Source: Chinchilla lanigera (lineage: Eukaryota; Chordata; Mammalia; Rodentia; Chinchillidae). From it: DNA of 64,000 nucleotides. Below are positions 45,690-58,873 of this stretch, piece by piece. Location: positions 3,747,259-3,811,258 of the forward strand of contig NW_004955418.1 of assembly GCF_000276665.1 (NCBI RefSeq), given 5' to 3'. Within the stretch, counting starts at the first letter, position 1, and the number at the start of each line of letters is the position of its first letter. Position numbers and translations under genes: made by a program. Under the pieces are notes generated by a model. The model was not told the origin of the DNA and made no database searches. It was given only the letters and a program-made list of their open reading frames with translations.

Positions 45690-47560
45690 TTCTTTTTTTC
45701 ACTTCCTTCTCCTTTCCTTCTCCCTCCATCTTTTGGTCCTCTTCTTCTTTTTTTGCAAAAGATCTTGTTTCTTGTTTCTTGTTCTTTTATTTTGTTCTTT
45801 ATTTATACTTTGGGTTTCTCATATAAGAGAAAGCATGTGATATTTAATCTTGTGTGTCTGATTTATTTATTATTATGATCTCAAGATGCATCCATCTTCC
45901 CACAAATGACTCAAATGTATCCTTATTTTGCAGAGTAGCACTCCACTGCGTGTAAATACCTTAGTTTTTTAGAGGGAATTCCTTGAAAAACCTCAAATTT
46001 GAAAGATTACAGGTTTCTTCTGTCTTTCATAGTTTTTGTAAAAATTAAGGTAAAATTAATATACCACAAAATATTGAGGTTTCCAGTGTTCAATTCAATG
46101 AGTTTCGGTGTACTCACCCCCCAGTGAGCTGCGACTCCAATCACTCCAGTAAGATTGAGAGCACTTCCATTTCCATGGGATGGTTCCTACTGTCTCTGTC
46201 AGTCAGTCATCACTGCTATTACAAATCTGTCCATTCTGACTTCTGCAATTAAGGTTTAGATTTGACTGCTTTTTAGATTTCTGTGAATTGAAGCATATCC
46301 ATCCATGGGCTAGGCTTCTTTGGTCAACACAATGTTGAAATTCATCAATGTTGTTTGTTGCATGGATCATGAGTTTATCTCTTATTGCTCAGTAGTGCAC
46401 CTGTGTACCAGTAAGGGTTCTCCAGAGAAACAAATCCCATAGGATGTGCAGGAACCTGCATACACACATTTATTAATCTATTAATCACATGATTAAGGTG
46501 GATGAGAGGTCTAGACTCAGAAGAATTCATGGCATAAATTCCAGTCTGAATCCAAAGACTTGAGAAGCAGGAGAAGTAATGGAGTAAATTCCAGTTCGAG
46601 TCTAAAGCATGAGAAGACCAATGCCTCAGAATAAAGACAGGGAGAGGAAAAAATTCTTCCTCATTCAGCTTTTTATTCTATTGAGGCTGACAGTGGACTA
46701 GAAGCAGCTCACTCAAATTGGGGAGGGCCATCTATCTTAATTAATTTTCTGATTTACTTATGTTAAAGCCATGCAGAAGCACTGTCATAGAGACACTTAA
46801 AAATAATTTTTATCCTAATATCTGCAGCCCCTCATGGTCTAGTCAAGTTGACATATCTTAATAAAGAAAATCACATAAAAATTAAACATTATCATGTCTT
46901 TATCCAGCCTCCTACTGATAAATACAGTTATTCCCAGTTTGGTGCAATTACTGATACAGTGGCTGTAGACCTTTATGCAAAAGCATTTTTAAGAGCAGAG
47001 CAGTTATTCCTCTTATTAAATGCCCAAGAACGGACTGGTGGGACAGCATAGGATACTCACGCTAAACTTCTGGAGACACTGCCAAGTAGTTTTTCAATGT
47101 GGTTGTACCATTTTTATGCTCACCAGCAAGGTATAAAAGTTCTAGTTTCTCCCAATATTTGAGGATGTCAATAATTTTAATTTTTGCTACTTTAGTGATC
47201 ATAAAATGATGCCAAATTGTTTTCTAAATTAACATTTCCATGAAGATGACGTTGAGCACATTTCTATAGACTTATTCATAATCAAATTTTCTTCTGTAAA
47301 TATTTCATACAGAAGATTATTTATTAGATATATATATTGTAAAATTCTTCCCAGTCCAGAGTTTGTTTTGTCATTGGTTTTACTGGTTTTCTTTTGATAA
47401 TCAGCTTTTAATTGTGAAGGTTAGTTTATAAATTTTTCTGTTATAATGAATGCTTTTTGTGTGCTAAGAAATCATTGCTCATCATTAAAATAGCCTAGTT
47501 TATTTCTATCCATTTTCCTTTTCACTTTTACAATCTTGTATGTGATACATTTTGAATTAC
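45690..47560 (-). mobile_element. Ancient L1M 3' region, antisense, split by an LTR
   Basis: The left part 45690-46403 has antisense L1M 3' UTR text ('ggtaaaattaatataccac', 'gagcacttccatttccat', 'gttgaaattcatcaatgttg'). The right part, about 46888-47560, continues it ('gacactgccaagtagtttt', 'gaagatgacgttgagcacat', 'aagaaatcattgctcat', 'gatacattttgaatta'). The LTR at 46404-46887 interrupts it. Confidence 0.7.
46404..46887 (-). mobile_element. LTR-like element of the 'tgtcaacttga' family, antisense
   Basis: On the plus strand it starts 'tgtaccagtaagggttctcc', 'agagaaacaaatcccatagg', contains two similar blocks 'ggcataaattccagt' / 'ggagtaaattccagt', then 'gtctagtcaagttgacat', and ends near 'attaaaca'. 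Read in reverse it has the same ends as the LTR at 62063 ('gtcaacttg' near the start, 'ctctggagaaccct' near the end). I do not recall a certain family name. The target duplication is not clear. Confidence 0.6.
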
Positions 47561-48228
47561 TTTTGTGCCGTAAGGCTGTTCATACAAAAAGGGCCAGTGT
47601 AATCCCTGTTACTGACTCACTATTAGAAGCAAAACCCCCTTACACTCTTAGATTTCACCATGAGTTTGAGTCAGATATTGTTGCAAAAGAGAAAAATCTT
47701 GCACTTATTAAGAGCAAATCGGAAATGCCTACAAAACTTGTGATTGAAAGAGATTAACAAATGATGGATTTATAAGGGAATAATTTAGCAAATTCCCTGT
47801 GGCGTTGCAGGAAGCATTTTAAACATCAACAGCATCTGTTATTGTTTCTGGAGGAGAAGAGACTTTTGAGGCATGACATATAATCATATTATGTCAAAAC
47901 ATTGTGCCCCCGAAGTTTCCTGTGACTAGATGATCAAGAAGACATATTTTAGTACACATAACCCATTTTAGATCACAGACCTTGAGATAACCCCCACTCT
48001 TGCTTCATACAGGAGTCATATGGCTGAGAGCCCTACCAGATGGCTGATCTAAACAAGGAAAAGATTTCCTCTCTCCCAGCTGTGATAGGCTTGTCACTGA
48101 CATTCAGCAACATCTAGCTTTCAGTAAGGGACTCTGAGGGTTAGAAGTCAGCGAGATCTCTCTTTCTACAAGAGACCTGGCAGCGACAGGGGTGCTGGCT
48201 TATTCAGCAGATGTGTTTTGTTAAGCCA
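47561..48228. other. Intronic sequence with an unexplained 73-codon frame
   Basis: A plus-strand frame from 47536 to 47757 runs out of the antisense L1 into sequence I cannot assign. It has no recognisable domain. The remainder is unassigned. Confidence 0.4.
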
Positions 48229-48240
48229 TCAGAGGTTTTT

Positions 48241-48277
48241 AAAAATATTTATTTATTTATTTATTTATTTATTTTAA
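48241..48277. repeat. (TTTA)n microsatellite
   Basis: About eight TTTA units; on the minus strand it is (TAAA)n and follows an L1 3' end, so it probably grew from the L1 tail. Confidence 0.92.
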
Positions 48278-48730
48278 AGTGAGAAAAGCAATAAAAACAA
48301 TGACACAGAATTTCAAAACAAAATAGCAGGAAATTAACAATGGTTAATATATTGCACATTGTTATCTTCAAAGTAGTTGCTCAGATTATAAGATATAGGT
48401 ATGCAAAATTTATCAAACAGTATAAACACAAACTGTTTTCAATGAACTAATTGAAATTAGCAGTATAATCATAAGTGTCTCTATGACAGTGCTTAGCTAT
48501 CTTGTGTATATATATATATTTTTTTTCCCTTCCTTCTTTTCTCCTTTCCCCCACCCCAGTTGTTCTTTCCTTTTGAGCAGATCCTTTCCCTTTCACTCAT
48601 AAGTAAATCAGGTGCACGTGTGTAAACATCATTTTGTCTGCCTAGTATAAGGAAATGAAAGAGTGAAGAAGATCCAAAATGCACAACAGATATTGTGAAA
48701 GGGAAAGAAACTGTTCAAAAGCAGAGTTTT
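48278..48730 (-). mobile_element. L1 3' UTR, antisense, 5'-truncated, with tail microsatellite
   Basis: Plus-strand blocks shared with 18722 and 42437: 'caggaaattaacaatggtt', 'caaagtagttgctcagatta', 'gtaaatcaggtgcacgtgtg', 'cacaacagatattgtgaaag'. The flanks 'cagaggtttttaaaaa' (about 48229) and 'cagagtttttttaaaaaa' (about 48722) look like a target duplication. Confidence 0.75.
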
Positions 48731-48739
48731 TTTAAAAAA

Positions 48740-50155
48740 AATGTTGAATGTCTTGATAAAATTTAAAAATTGGGATACTTCCTCAAAAATTCACCATTGC
48801 AGCCTCTCCTGAATCTAGACACACGAACCCTTTGTGTCAGCCAGAGGGTGGCTGTCTCTTTCAGCAGCTCCGTGAGCCCCTCACTATCTTCGCACCTTAA
48901 CCGCCTCTCCGCTCCTGCTGCCATGTGCATTTGCCTGCCCTGATTTCGCTGGTACCAGTAAGTGTGAGTGGCAGTAACCAAAGCAGAGGGTTTACCCCAG
49001 AGGCACAGGTGGGATTATCAACTTCCAGAACTCATTCTCCATCTCTGCACTGTAATACATAATCCAGCTTAGCGGTTAAGAGTTCCGTCATCATTACTCC
49101 ATTTCACCAAGTCAGAGACATTGTTAATACTAGGAGATGTCATTATTCTGAAGCCACTAAAATAAGAAAAGCTGCTACCAGTGTAACACTGGCATTTCAT
49201 ATGTGACACACTATGAATTTTAATATCAGTTAATAATGTTACAGACAGAAGTAGCACACATTAATGCTTTTTAGGTTACAAGTCAATTTCAAGGGCTATG
49301 ATTTCGATTCCTCTGTAATCTCAATAGCTGCAAGATTCTACTCTCCTTCGGTGCGCCTCCAGTCTAGTCTTGGGACGATCTTTCTAGGAAGGAAATACGA
49401 CCACGACTCTCCCTCACATGTAATACCTCTATCCCCATGACAGTGAAAAGGACCACTTCCTTAAGTCACCACTCACCAGAGAGAGACCACTCACCAGCTT
49501 TTTTTCCTTCTCTGGTGTTATCTCCTCTTGTCTTCTCAATCACTTCCCCCAGTTTTCTGATGAGTATATTTTTCATTATTCTTTAATTCAGCACAACTAA
49601 AACCCCCCAAGAAATATTCTCCTCATAGCATAAATATCAGACTTTCTATTCTGTGCCAGACTCACTGGAAACTAGCTTGATCCAAACCTCTCATTCACAT
49701 CCCACCACGCAGGACTTTCTGGACCAGAGCTTACAAAGAGCCAGCTCATAATCTGACTTTACCCTTCACAGTTAAATTTCACCTACAAAATACTTAGACA
49801 ATTTAATGTCAGTGTTAAAAACAGGGCCATTTAAAAATTATGCCTAGAAATGCAAGAAAGGCATTCCTGGTTAACTACCAATCGTCAGAAGCCAGTGATG
49901 CCACTGGCCATGCTTTCTACATGTGTCAGAGAATGCACCAATCTTCGTGTAATTGATGTCTTTTACTCACAATACACGTCTGGCCTCCAGGCATCATAAC
50001 CTGTAACTTGTATTAGAGATTAGGAACTCCTGGAATTCAGGGAGCAATCCTACCGACCTATGGCTAGCAGTATTTAGCACAAAGCCTACTATATATAGCT
50101 AGAGTTCAAGAAATATTTTTAAAATGAAACTGAACAATCTGATATGATAATCATA
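48740..50155. other. Intronic sequence, nothing recognised
   Basis: No gene, SINE or LTR identified. Confidence 0.4.
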
Positions 50156-50310
50156 ACAGACCAGCAAAGAGGAAAGGTAGATATTATAGTGTTCAGTTGT
50201 AAATTACAGTTTGAGAAATTAGGATCTTGCTCAAAAAGACATAACTGATAAAAAGTGGAGTCGAGACTACATCTCTGCTCTGTCTCAGGACTTCTAATTG
50301 AGTCCCACAG
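50156..50310 (+). repeat. MIR SINE remnant
   Basis: 'gtttgagaaattaggatctt', 'gctcaaaaagacataactg', 'agtggagtcgagactacat' and 'ctctgctctgtctcagga' are in MIR order. Confidence 0.55.
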
Positions 50311-53300
50311 TTGCCTGACCCCTATCTATCCATAAGGGTCATGAAACCTTAATGCTTTTCAATCAGTACCTCAATCACAAAATCCTCCATATCCACATGG
50401 TTAAAGTTTGTTGCCCATTGCTTTGTGTTACAGATAATCAAGTTCACTGCACCCCCAGCACAACCTGAAGATGCGCACCTGAGACCAGCTAGTGTCTTCC
50501 ATATAGCGGACTTGTGTTGCTGGAGAATTAAAAAGAATTGAATTAATGACTATCGGTTACTTATTTTATTGTAACACTGCCTTCAACCCCACATGAAAGG
50601 AAAAAGAAATAAAATAGAGAAAGAAAAGAAAGGAGGGAGAATATCAATGTAAAAGGAGGGAAAAGTATAACTACTTTACCTACTGTTTTCCATCTTTATC
50701 AAGAGGATGTATCATGATGAAACGGCCAAAATCACGTGTCAAATCTCTTTAGGATTTCAGATGTTCACTGCATCATATGTACTTTTGTAGTTCTATTTGT
50801 TTTCACCAAGTCACAGCCAACTCCCCCCTTGTTAATACAGTCAGCTGCTTCTTTCATAAAGGACAGAAGATCTGTCTTTATTACCGACATCTTATCACAA
50901 TTTAAGAATCAGCTTTACAATCAGGAATGACACTGTTTTTCAGGACAGTGTTGTGTGAGGGGAACTGCCATGGACTGACAGGAGGACTTGGTATTTGTGG
51001 TTTATTGTCCCCGCCACCATCCTCTCCCCTCAGCAACCATGATGTCTCCTTCCCCACTTCCCTGAGGTAACGAAGTTTATCTGGGATGTAGGAATCGTTC
51101 TGCAGTTATGTGAAAGCAGTCATTTCGAAAAGAATCTGTGCTCTATAAAGAGTATTTTGTGAACCTCATTTTACTCATTCCAGAAAACAAGCATCACATG
51201 AGATTTAATTATCTGACAAATTCTGGGATGGCAGAGAGATACAGCCATGTGGATCGTAAGGGATTATGATTCAGCCAGCCATACCTGCTGCCAACTTGAA
51301 ATCTGAATATGGAAAGTTGGGTCACTTCTGCAGGCTATTACTTAGTAAGCCATTTTGTGTCATAAAGGAATAGCTTACTTCTGCCTAGTGTATTTACAAA
51401 TTAAGCAATATACTTATGTGAACCAACCACTACTTACTACCTTCTTGCCTTAAGTAAGAAGGCAAGGTGTAAGGGTGTGAAGTAACTTGTGTAAACTGAA
51501 TCAGGTCTTGCAGTGGCTCCTGTATGTGGGTCAAATCTGTCCCTCTTTCCAACGAACCTGTCTTACAAAAATAGGCTTTACTATAACTTTGTACAGTAAA
51601 AACTTAGAGAACTTGACAATAACATACTACTTGAAACAAGAATCTACTGAATAGAACTACTTAAGCACAAGATCGATGCGTTAAATGTATGTTATATAAC
51701 TCTGAAAGTTGACTTCATTTAAGATATATCTACTCCCTCCATAGGCCCACCCCCATACATAAGCTTTCCTTTCTAGCTTTTGGGTAGAAATTCTCCTAGC
51801 TTTTTCTAATCGAATGCATAGGCAGATTTATTCCATCTCACTGATATCAGAGTTTCAAGAGGAAGAAAAGCCTAAAGTCTTTTCAATTTTGACAAGATTT
51901 GTCTTTGTCTTTTTGACAAGATTTCCTATCCTGAGAAAAGAAGTTTCTCTTTCATTTTGTTTTTAATGCCTCTTCAGTAGCTTTTCTGCATTTGACTTTT
52001 GAATCAAAAACACAAGAGTGAAGCTTGCATCAATTAGAAATTTTAAAGTGAGTTTCTTTTTGTTTTTAAAGGATTTATGCATGTACAAATCTGCCAAAGT
52101 GAAACCCATTAACCTGCATAACTAATACATACTAGCAAAAAATGTGGACAAAAAAGAAGACAGTCTCTTAGCAGAGTTCGTACCATAAAAAAGCCAGAAT
52201 CTAATTACAAAAACAAACACACAACCAACCCTCAATTTTAAGTGTGAAAGTAAAGTACTGCATCTTCATTTATTGCTCAGGTGCTGTTCTCATTCTGTTT
52301 TCCAGGAAATATTTAAAGAGCTGTAGAACACATTACAGTATGCCTATTCCTATTGCTGAAAATGTAATATTAATTGAAATTATGGATTTCTTTTTCCCAG
52401 TGATGCATCAATGCCAAGAAAACACTGAGACACTACAGTCCCAGCTTTTTGCCCTTGTGATAACCATAATTTAACATAGTAAAACTTTTTAAAAACAAAG
52501 GAACCTAAACAAATAATGGAGTCGTCCCTCAAACATGGCCCCATCTCTATGAGTGCAGAGGAGACTTCTCCGTGTGTCTTCATGCTCTTACTTTAACATC
52601 CATTTAAAGCTAAGGGTCTGTTCTCAGAGCTGGAGGAACAGCAATCAACATCTACCAGATACCCAGAGTTAAAAGAAAAAGTCACCTCAGGTACCCTAAC
52701 ACTTAGAGAAAAAGATAATAAAAAAGAGGTTGCAATTCAAAGTTTGTTTCCAAAGGTCAGCTCGAGCCTCCTGGGTAAAAGTCTGTGGAGTGAGACTAAC
52801 TGGTGAGGAACAGCTAGGCGGGGCAGTAGCAATCGCACAGTACCCCAAACTGAAACCAAAGCTGGCCACAGAAAAGGAACTGAGATAATCCTCTACCTTC
52901 CCTAGGGGAATGGTGACATCCTCTGCCCTTTTCATGGAGAGGCCTTAGCCAAGGGAAGCAGGGGAAAAAGGATTAGAGCATTAGGACACAAGCCAGGGCT
53001 TTAATGTGTTTAGAAGTCACTGAAACTCCCTTAGGACAATGTCAATTTCCTCTTTATCATTAATAATGTCTGCTTAGAGTCATGAAATGATTTGAGTTGT
53101 CCTAAAATGTAATCTTGAATGGATAGAAATGTAGTGTTATATTTTGCTCCCTGCATTAATTAGAAATGGCAGCAAAGTATTGCCTAATGAGTTAAACAAA
53201 ATAACATCAAAAGCTCTTCTTGGCATTGTTCACTTTTTTCCTGGGTTTTGGACCTGCCTCCTGAAGAAAACAGAGGCATGTGTTACTTACACGGAGTAAG

Positions 53301-53544
53301 GATGCTGGGTTTGGCATCGCAGGCCTTTGCAGTCACTCAGGTAGCAATCAGATGACCTAGCAGAAGATGCTGCTCTGCACGCAGATTAGGGAATGCTGAG
53401 AATGAACCTTTTTAGGAAAACACTGGAAAGTCTGTCTAAGCATTACCAAACGGAAAATGAGTTTTTTCCAAGCTAACATTTATTTAGCTTCTTCCACATA
53501 CCTCAAGAGGGAAAAAGGATTAGTGAGTTTAAATCTATAAGGAA
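50311..53544. other. Intronic sequence, about 3.2 kb, nothing recognised
   Basis: The longest repeat-poor block in the window. No exon-like frame with splice signals and no named repeat was found. Confidence 0.45.
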
Positions 53545-53690
53545 ATGAGACTTACAGTTCCTTTACATACAAAAATAGAGATCAAAATTTTCAACAACTA
53601 AGACTGATATGAGGATTAAACTAGTTTATGTGAAAGACTCTAGCACTTTGCCAGGCACATAAACGAAGCTGAATGGATTTTAACTTCCTG
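53545..53690 (+). repeat. MIR-like SINE remnant
   Basis: 'tatgaggattaaactagttt', 'gaaagactctagcactttgc', 'caggcacataaacgaagctg' match the MIR 3' part. Confidence 0.5.
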
Positions 53691-54056
53691 CCTTCTCCCT
53701 GCCTTCAACTGATTTCAGAATTCCCAGCGAAGGCTAGCCTAGTCAAAGACTCATTAATAAATGAGCTTGCCCCTGTTCTGTTCATAACCCACACTGTCAA
53801 TATTTTGAATTAATCTGAATGAGTCAATACTCATTAAACTGCACAAACTAAAGACTACATAAAATTAAAATAGCTTGCTACTCTTTCCCTAATCAATTGA
53901 AAAGTTAACACCAGCAAAAGTTTCTAATTATCTCTGCAAACCGTAATTTTTTTCTTTATCAATGTTGAGGTTAATTAACATTTTTCTTCTTGAGGAACTC
54001 CGGCCAAAAGTTCACCCAAACGTATATACATTTCAAATAAAGTACAGAAGAAGTTG
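53691..54056. other. Intronic sequence, nothing recognised
   Basis: No feature identified. Confidence 0.4.
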
Positions 54057-54061
54057 CCAGC

Positions 54062-54419
54062 TGTTACAGTTTGTATCTGGATGTCTCCCTAAAGTCTCAC
54101 ATGGTCATGGGGAGCTGGCTTTTCAGAGGCGATTGAATCTAGAGTTTGTGTTTGATTCATAGTCTAATGCTGGGATTCTAATGCTACACCTGTCCTAGGG
54201 CAGGTAGGCTGCATACAATATACATAACGGCTGGAAAGAGGCTTGCTCCTCCCTCCTGTCTTGTTGTTTTCGGTTGCCCCTCTGCCATGCCACCCTGCCT
54301 TGGAGCCAGCCAATGATGGACTGAAACCTCTACAAACTGTGAGCTACATAAACCTTTTCCCCTTTAACTTCAGTTGTTGGGTATTTTGTCTCAGCAACAG
54401 GAGAAAAGTAACCAAGACA
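54062..54419 (+). mobile_element. MaLR solo LTR with perfect 5-bp target duplication
   Basis: Starts TGTTACAGTTTGTATCTGG, contains 'gtgagctacataaacctttt' and 'gggtattttgtctcagcaac', and ends 'gtaaccaagaca'. It is flanked by 'ccagc' at 54057-54061 and 54420-54424. Layout as for the LTR at 1426. The polyadenylation signal has drifted to ACATAAA. Confidence 0.88.
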
Positions 54420-54706
54420 CCAGCCAATCCAACAATAAAAAAAGATGCCAGAACATTTGTCAGGAAACGAAATGTCTGGAACAGAAACAGCCATGTGGAG
54501 CCATAATATTTGATCCATTTGTCATAGTATTCCACGACCACATCCCCTTGTCTTTGATGTTGCTTTAACATCATCCATTTGTGTCCTGAGGTTTCTAGTT
54601 TCTAGAAACCACACAATATTTCACAAAAAGAATTCAAGAAAACCTCTGGATATTCTGATTGAAGCTACTGGAAGGATGAAAAATATGAAGAAAGCAGGAT
54701 TCTTAA

Positions 54707-54945
54707 GAACATAATAATAACTAGCACTCAGGGAGCAGTTACTGTATGACAGGCATTGTGTGCTACTCAACACATGCATTACATTTCATTCTCAGAAGTA
54801 CTTTATAAGCCAGATATTTGAATGCCTGTGAAAACAACAAAGCCCACAAAGATTACTCACTTGCTTGAGATTGTACAGTTCAAAGAGATAAATCTGTAAC
54901 TTGAACCCAGTTTTCTAGAGAGTAACAGGCCATGCTAGAACCACC
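54707..54945 (+). repeat. MIR SINE, near full length
   Basis: 'actagcactcagggagcagt', 'atgacaggcattgtgtgcta', 'attacatttcattctcagaa', 'tcacttgcttgagattgtac', 'aacttgaacccagttttcta' follow the MIR consensus order closely. Confidence 0.78.
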
Positions 54946-55493
54946 ATTTTTTTCAAAGCAACTGACACAATAAATTTTATTGTTTCCACAATAGGTTCTG
55001 GACAAAATGAAGACAATGGAGACAAGGACAACACACTTAAACTCATCACAAATTAATCTGTTACAAATTTCCCATGGTTCAACATATTAGTAAAGTATAT
55101 AAAGAAAAAAGCCAAGAAATATAAATATTCAGATATTTGCAGCACAATGCAATATTCCTTTTTTAAAAAGTTTGCTAATTGTGTCCTAACTCTGACAATG
55201 ACACAAAACCACAAAATCAGACCTTTTTCCCTAACCTCTCCCATGATCTGGATCTGAAGATTACAGTATTAGAGAAATATGCAAGAATAAAATAAGTTTA
55301 GCGCTCAGAGACAAATAGTTTTCCTTATTTTAATGCATAAAGGTGCAAAGGTTTCTATTTTTAAAAAATCTAATCACTGCAATATGAGGATAAGTAAAAT
55401 ACATTTGACAACACTTTTATAACCAAACCCAATTAATGATATACTAAAAATACATATGTCTATACATGTTTATATATGTAATAGCTATTTTAG
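54946..55493. other. Intronic sequence, nothing recognised
   Basis: AT-rich; no feature identified. Confidence 0.4.
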
Positions 55494-55504
55494 AAAAAAA
55501 GGTG

Positions 55505-55665
55505 CCAGGCGGGCATGGTGGCGCATGCCTGTAATCCCAGCACTTGGGAGACTGAGGCAGGAGGATCATTCCAAGTTTGACACCAGCCTCGGCTACAAAG
55601 TGAGTTCAAGGCCAACCTGAACTGCATAGCGAGACCCTGTCTCAAAAAGATTTAAAAAAAAAAAA
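55505..55665 (+). repeat. B1 SINE with target duplication
   Basis: 'ccaggcgggcatggtggcgc', 'cagcacttgggagactgagg', 'ctcggctacaaagtgagttc' with the B1 internal duplication, 'gagaccctgtctcaaaaag', then an A tail. It is flanked by 'aaaaaaaggtgcc' on both sides (starting about 55494 and 55660). Confidence 0.94.
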
Positions 55666-55672
55666 AGGTGCC

Positions 55673-57454
55673 TTGGTGAAAATGACAGTGAAAATAGTCA
55701 CTGATGTACATTATGTACAAAACCTTCTGTATAAAAAATTAAATTGTTTTCAATGAAATTCCATGTTTACATCCCATCTGAAAACTGCACTTGAAAGATA
55801 AATAGGTCTACCTTATGGTTTCTCTGTGAAACTGTGACTAGGGTGCGCTCTTTCTGGCTAATCTGTGATTCCTCAGACCAGATCTTCTGAGTATGTACGA
55901 GGGGTGCTCCATCTCCCCTTCAGATCCTGGCACCCAGCTGCACGAGAACTATGCCGTGTAGCAGGCTGCATCACCTTGAAATGGGGGTATTCCCTGTAAT
56001 GAATTTTTTTGTGTGGAAATAATTAGAAAAATCATAATTAGAAAAATCAAGAAATTTAGTTGGCTTTAAAGAAATAAAGATTAATATTTCTAGTGCAGAA
56101 AACCATCTCATATATCTAGTTCTTTGACTTTAAAAAATGCTATTAACTTTTAATCTAGCTTTCTATGTATACCAAAAGAATTGGCAATAAATATATCTAT
56201 ATAACAAACAAACAAACAAGAAAAGAAATCCACCAAAGAGCAATGACACAATCCCACCTCACTGCTACAGACACTGAAAAGAATGACAAATTATCCACAT
56301 CAATTCTCTACTGGAATAACATCCCAAGAAGAAAACATGTTTTCTACATTATTTATGACTATCAGGCTTTGAGACACTTCTCAAGAAAAGCAGAGAATTC
56401 TTCCACTGTGCTTTGAATACGAGCCCTGCTACATGAAGAAAGTATTAGGCTAGCTCTGGTGAACTGGACACCATGTTCCCTTACATATCTGTGGGTGATC
56501 AGACACTGCCCACGGTACACTGTCCTCCCAGCCATTATGTGGACTTTGCACCCTCTCCTGAACTCTTTTTCCCTCCACAGAGAATACAGCTCCATGGACA
56601 TGATACCTGTTTCAAGTCTTTCCATGCAAATATCAATTTTTCTTTGAACAGAAAGCACTGAGGTCCAAAACAAGCTGTAGAGTTCGCTAATATCAGCACT
56701 CTCAGCAAGACTTCTCCCCAGCAAACACTATGCAGGTGGTGACTGCCACAAGGCAGCAGGCAGCCCCCTCCGCCGCCAACTTTAGAGGATCTGAGGAAGG
56801 GGAACTACAATTCTTTTTCTTTTTGCTGTGGACATAATCATAATCTTATGCCAGCTAAAGAGCTGCTGTGCCTCTTTGCAATAAAAAGGGGACAGAAGGA
56901 GGTGATAGGAAGGGGGACGTGAAGATTTTTACATTCATCCAGGAATGCTCTGACTATAGAAGATGAATGACACCAGATTCTCTGATATCTTTCTCTCTGC
57001 ATCTAAACGCCACTACTTAAATTCAACTGCATCATACTGGCATTCTTAGAATGGGCACGTGTGAGAACTGTTACACGTCTATGAGAACGATGCTAGGTAC
57101 TGCTGTCAGATGAACGTAGGCACTCATTGCAATCGCACCCCAGAAAACTAGACAAAGTTTCTTAATTGAATACAAATAAATGTCTTATATGCTACAAAAG
57201 AAACATGTTTATAATCATTTATTATAGTTGCACTAATATAAAAAGAGCAACACACTTTTTATAGTTCACTGCAATTTTCCTTAAAGGAATATGTCAGAAT
57301 ATGTTCTTAATCTTAAAACCATACTATACTCAGTAGGACAGGCATTACTGATGCATGGAAAGGAATACCAGCTATCACCGTTGCAGGATCCATGTGTACC
57401 AAGCGCCAGGCTTAGCATTTATACACACACTGCTCCAAGTCATCCTCCACGCTG
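55673..57454. other. Intronic sequence, nothing recognised
   Basis: No gene or repeat identified. The overlapping 60-120 codon frames on both strands at 56362-56724 have no family resemblance. Confidence 0.4.
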
Positions 57455-57660
57455 CTATCAAAGCAGCCTGAGCTTTACAGCGGATTCTGTCATCCTCTTT
57501 ATAAAATTTTTCAATAACCCTCTATTGCCAATGGACAAAATCCAAATTCTTTAGCACAATATAGGCCATCTGTAAATTGGCTCTTACCTACTTTGCCATT
57601 AACCCCCATAACAACTTCAAACCTTACTGCACTTCTGGCAACCCCTAGTGTCTCGCTTAC
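57455..57660 (+). repeat. L2 LINE fragment
   Basis: 'ttcaataaccctctattgcc', 'gacaaaatccaaattcttta', 'ataggccatctgtaaattgg', 'cttactgcacttctggcaac' match L2 3' text in sense orientation. Confidence 0.68.
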
Positions 57661-57720
57661 TATGAAACACAATACTGTTTATATATATGAAAAACATATG
57701 TATACAAAAATATACTTTCG

Positions 57721-57795
57721 GCTGTGCTGGGAGCAAAATGCAGGGCCTTGCACTAGCTAGACAAATGCTCCATCACTGAGCCACATACTCAGCAA
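57721..57795 (-). repeat. Old ID/B4-like SINE fragment, antisense
   Basis: 'gcagggccttgcactagcta', 'gacaaatgctccatcactga', 'gagccacatactcagc' match the reversed ID core with many differences. Confidence 0.65.
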
Positions 57796-58711
57796 CACTT
57801 TATTTTACAGTGATACGTTTATTTCCAAAGAAATCGTCAAACACATTAGAGCAAATGTTTACAGGGCTGGAGGGTGGGGAGATGGACTGGGGGGCAGAGA
57901 AGGGAAAAAACAGTAAAACCAGAGAAACCTTACACAGCCCGGGATACAGGATGTGAGGACTCAGAAGCATGGGTAACTCAACCATGCCCCAAAACAAGTT
58001 GGATACGTCTTCTTGGGTGTCACAGAATGTATGTACCCGAAAGGGTTATACCAGAAAAAAATACTGGGACGCACTCTTCAGGCCAAGACAATGTGACATA
58101 AAAGGCTGAATTTTGCCTTCTACTCATTTTTTTTTACAATATTGTCAGTTTTTCTTAAGCATATATGAGATGCATATTTATTTTCCTGCAAGCCAAAGTA
58201 TCAGCACAACCTGTGTTCTTTAGACAATGCCTGCTTTCACCTGCAGATGACATCAGGACCACCACAGCTGGTCCTAGAGATGCTGTAAGTTCCAATGTCT
58301 TGATTCTCATATCCAACTTGTATTTATTTTCAATTCACTCTCTAAAAATGAGCAAAGTGGTACAAAACAGACATTTTAAAGACATGATGAATGCTAAGAT
58401 GGCCACAGATACTTCAAACCTGGAAAACTCAACTCAGGAATAGAAGGTTTAAATGGAAGAGACAGCTAATGCCTCAGCCGAAGAAGAACAACCCACTCAC
58501 TCCTTGATTTGGTTTTAGCTTCGATGAGACTTTATAGTTAAATGCCACTTTCTGCCCATAAATGGCCAAGATAGCCAGAGAGAAAGACAGGTACTGACCA
58601 GAGACCTGGAAGAGTCCTACCACAAGTGCAAGCCTGAGACCCAGTTCAAAGATTATCCACACCTATAACCCTCAGTTTAGGTAGAATGGATAAGACCATG
58701 CATATGACCAT
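57796..58711. other. Intronic sequence, nothing recognised
   Basis: Open frames at 57800-58443 on both strands show no domain. No repeat named. Confidence 0.4.
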
Positions 58712-58873
58712 GCCAGGCATGGTGGTTCAGGCCTGTAATCCCAGCACTAGGGAGGCTGAGGCAGGAAGATCTTTGTGAGTTAGAGACCAGCCTGGGCTAC
58801 AAAGTGAGCTCAAGGACAGCCTGAACTGCATGGTGAGATAGTGTCTCAAAACGACAAAAAAAAAAAAAAAAAG
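58712..58873 (+). repeat. B1 SINE
   Basis: 'gccaggcatggtggttcagg', 'cagcactagggaggctgagg', 'gcctgggctacaaagtgagc' with the internal duplication, 'tgtctcaaaacgac', A tail. Confidence 0.93.
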
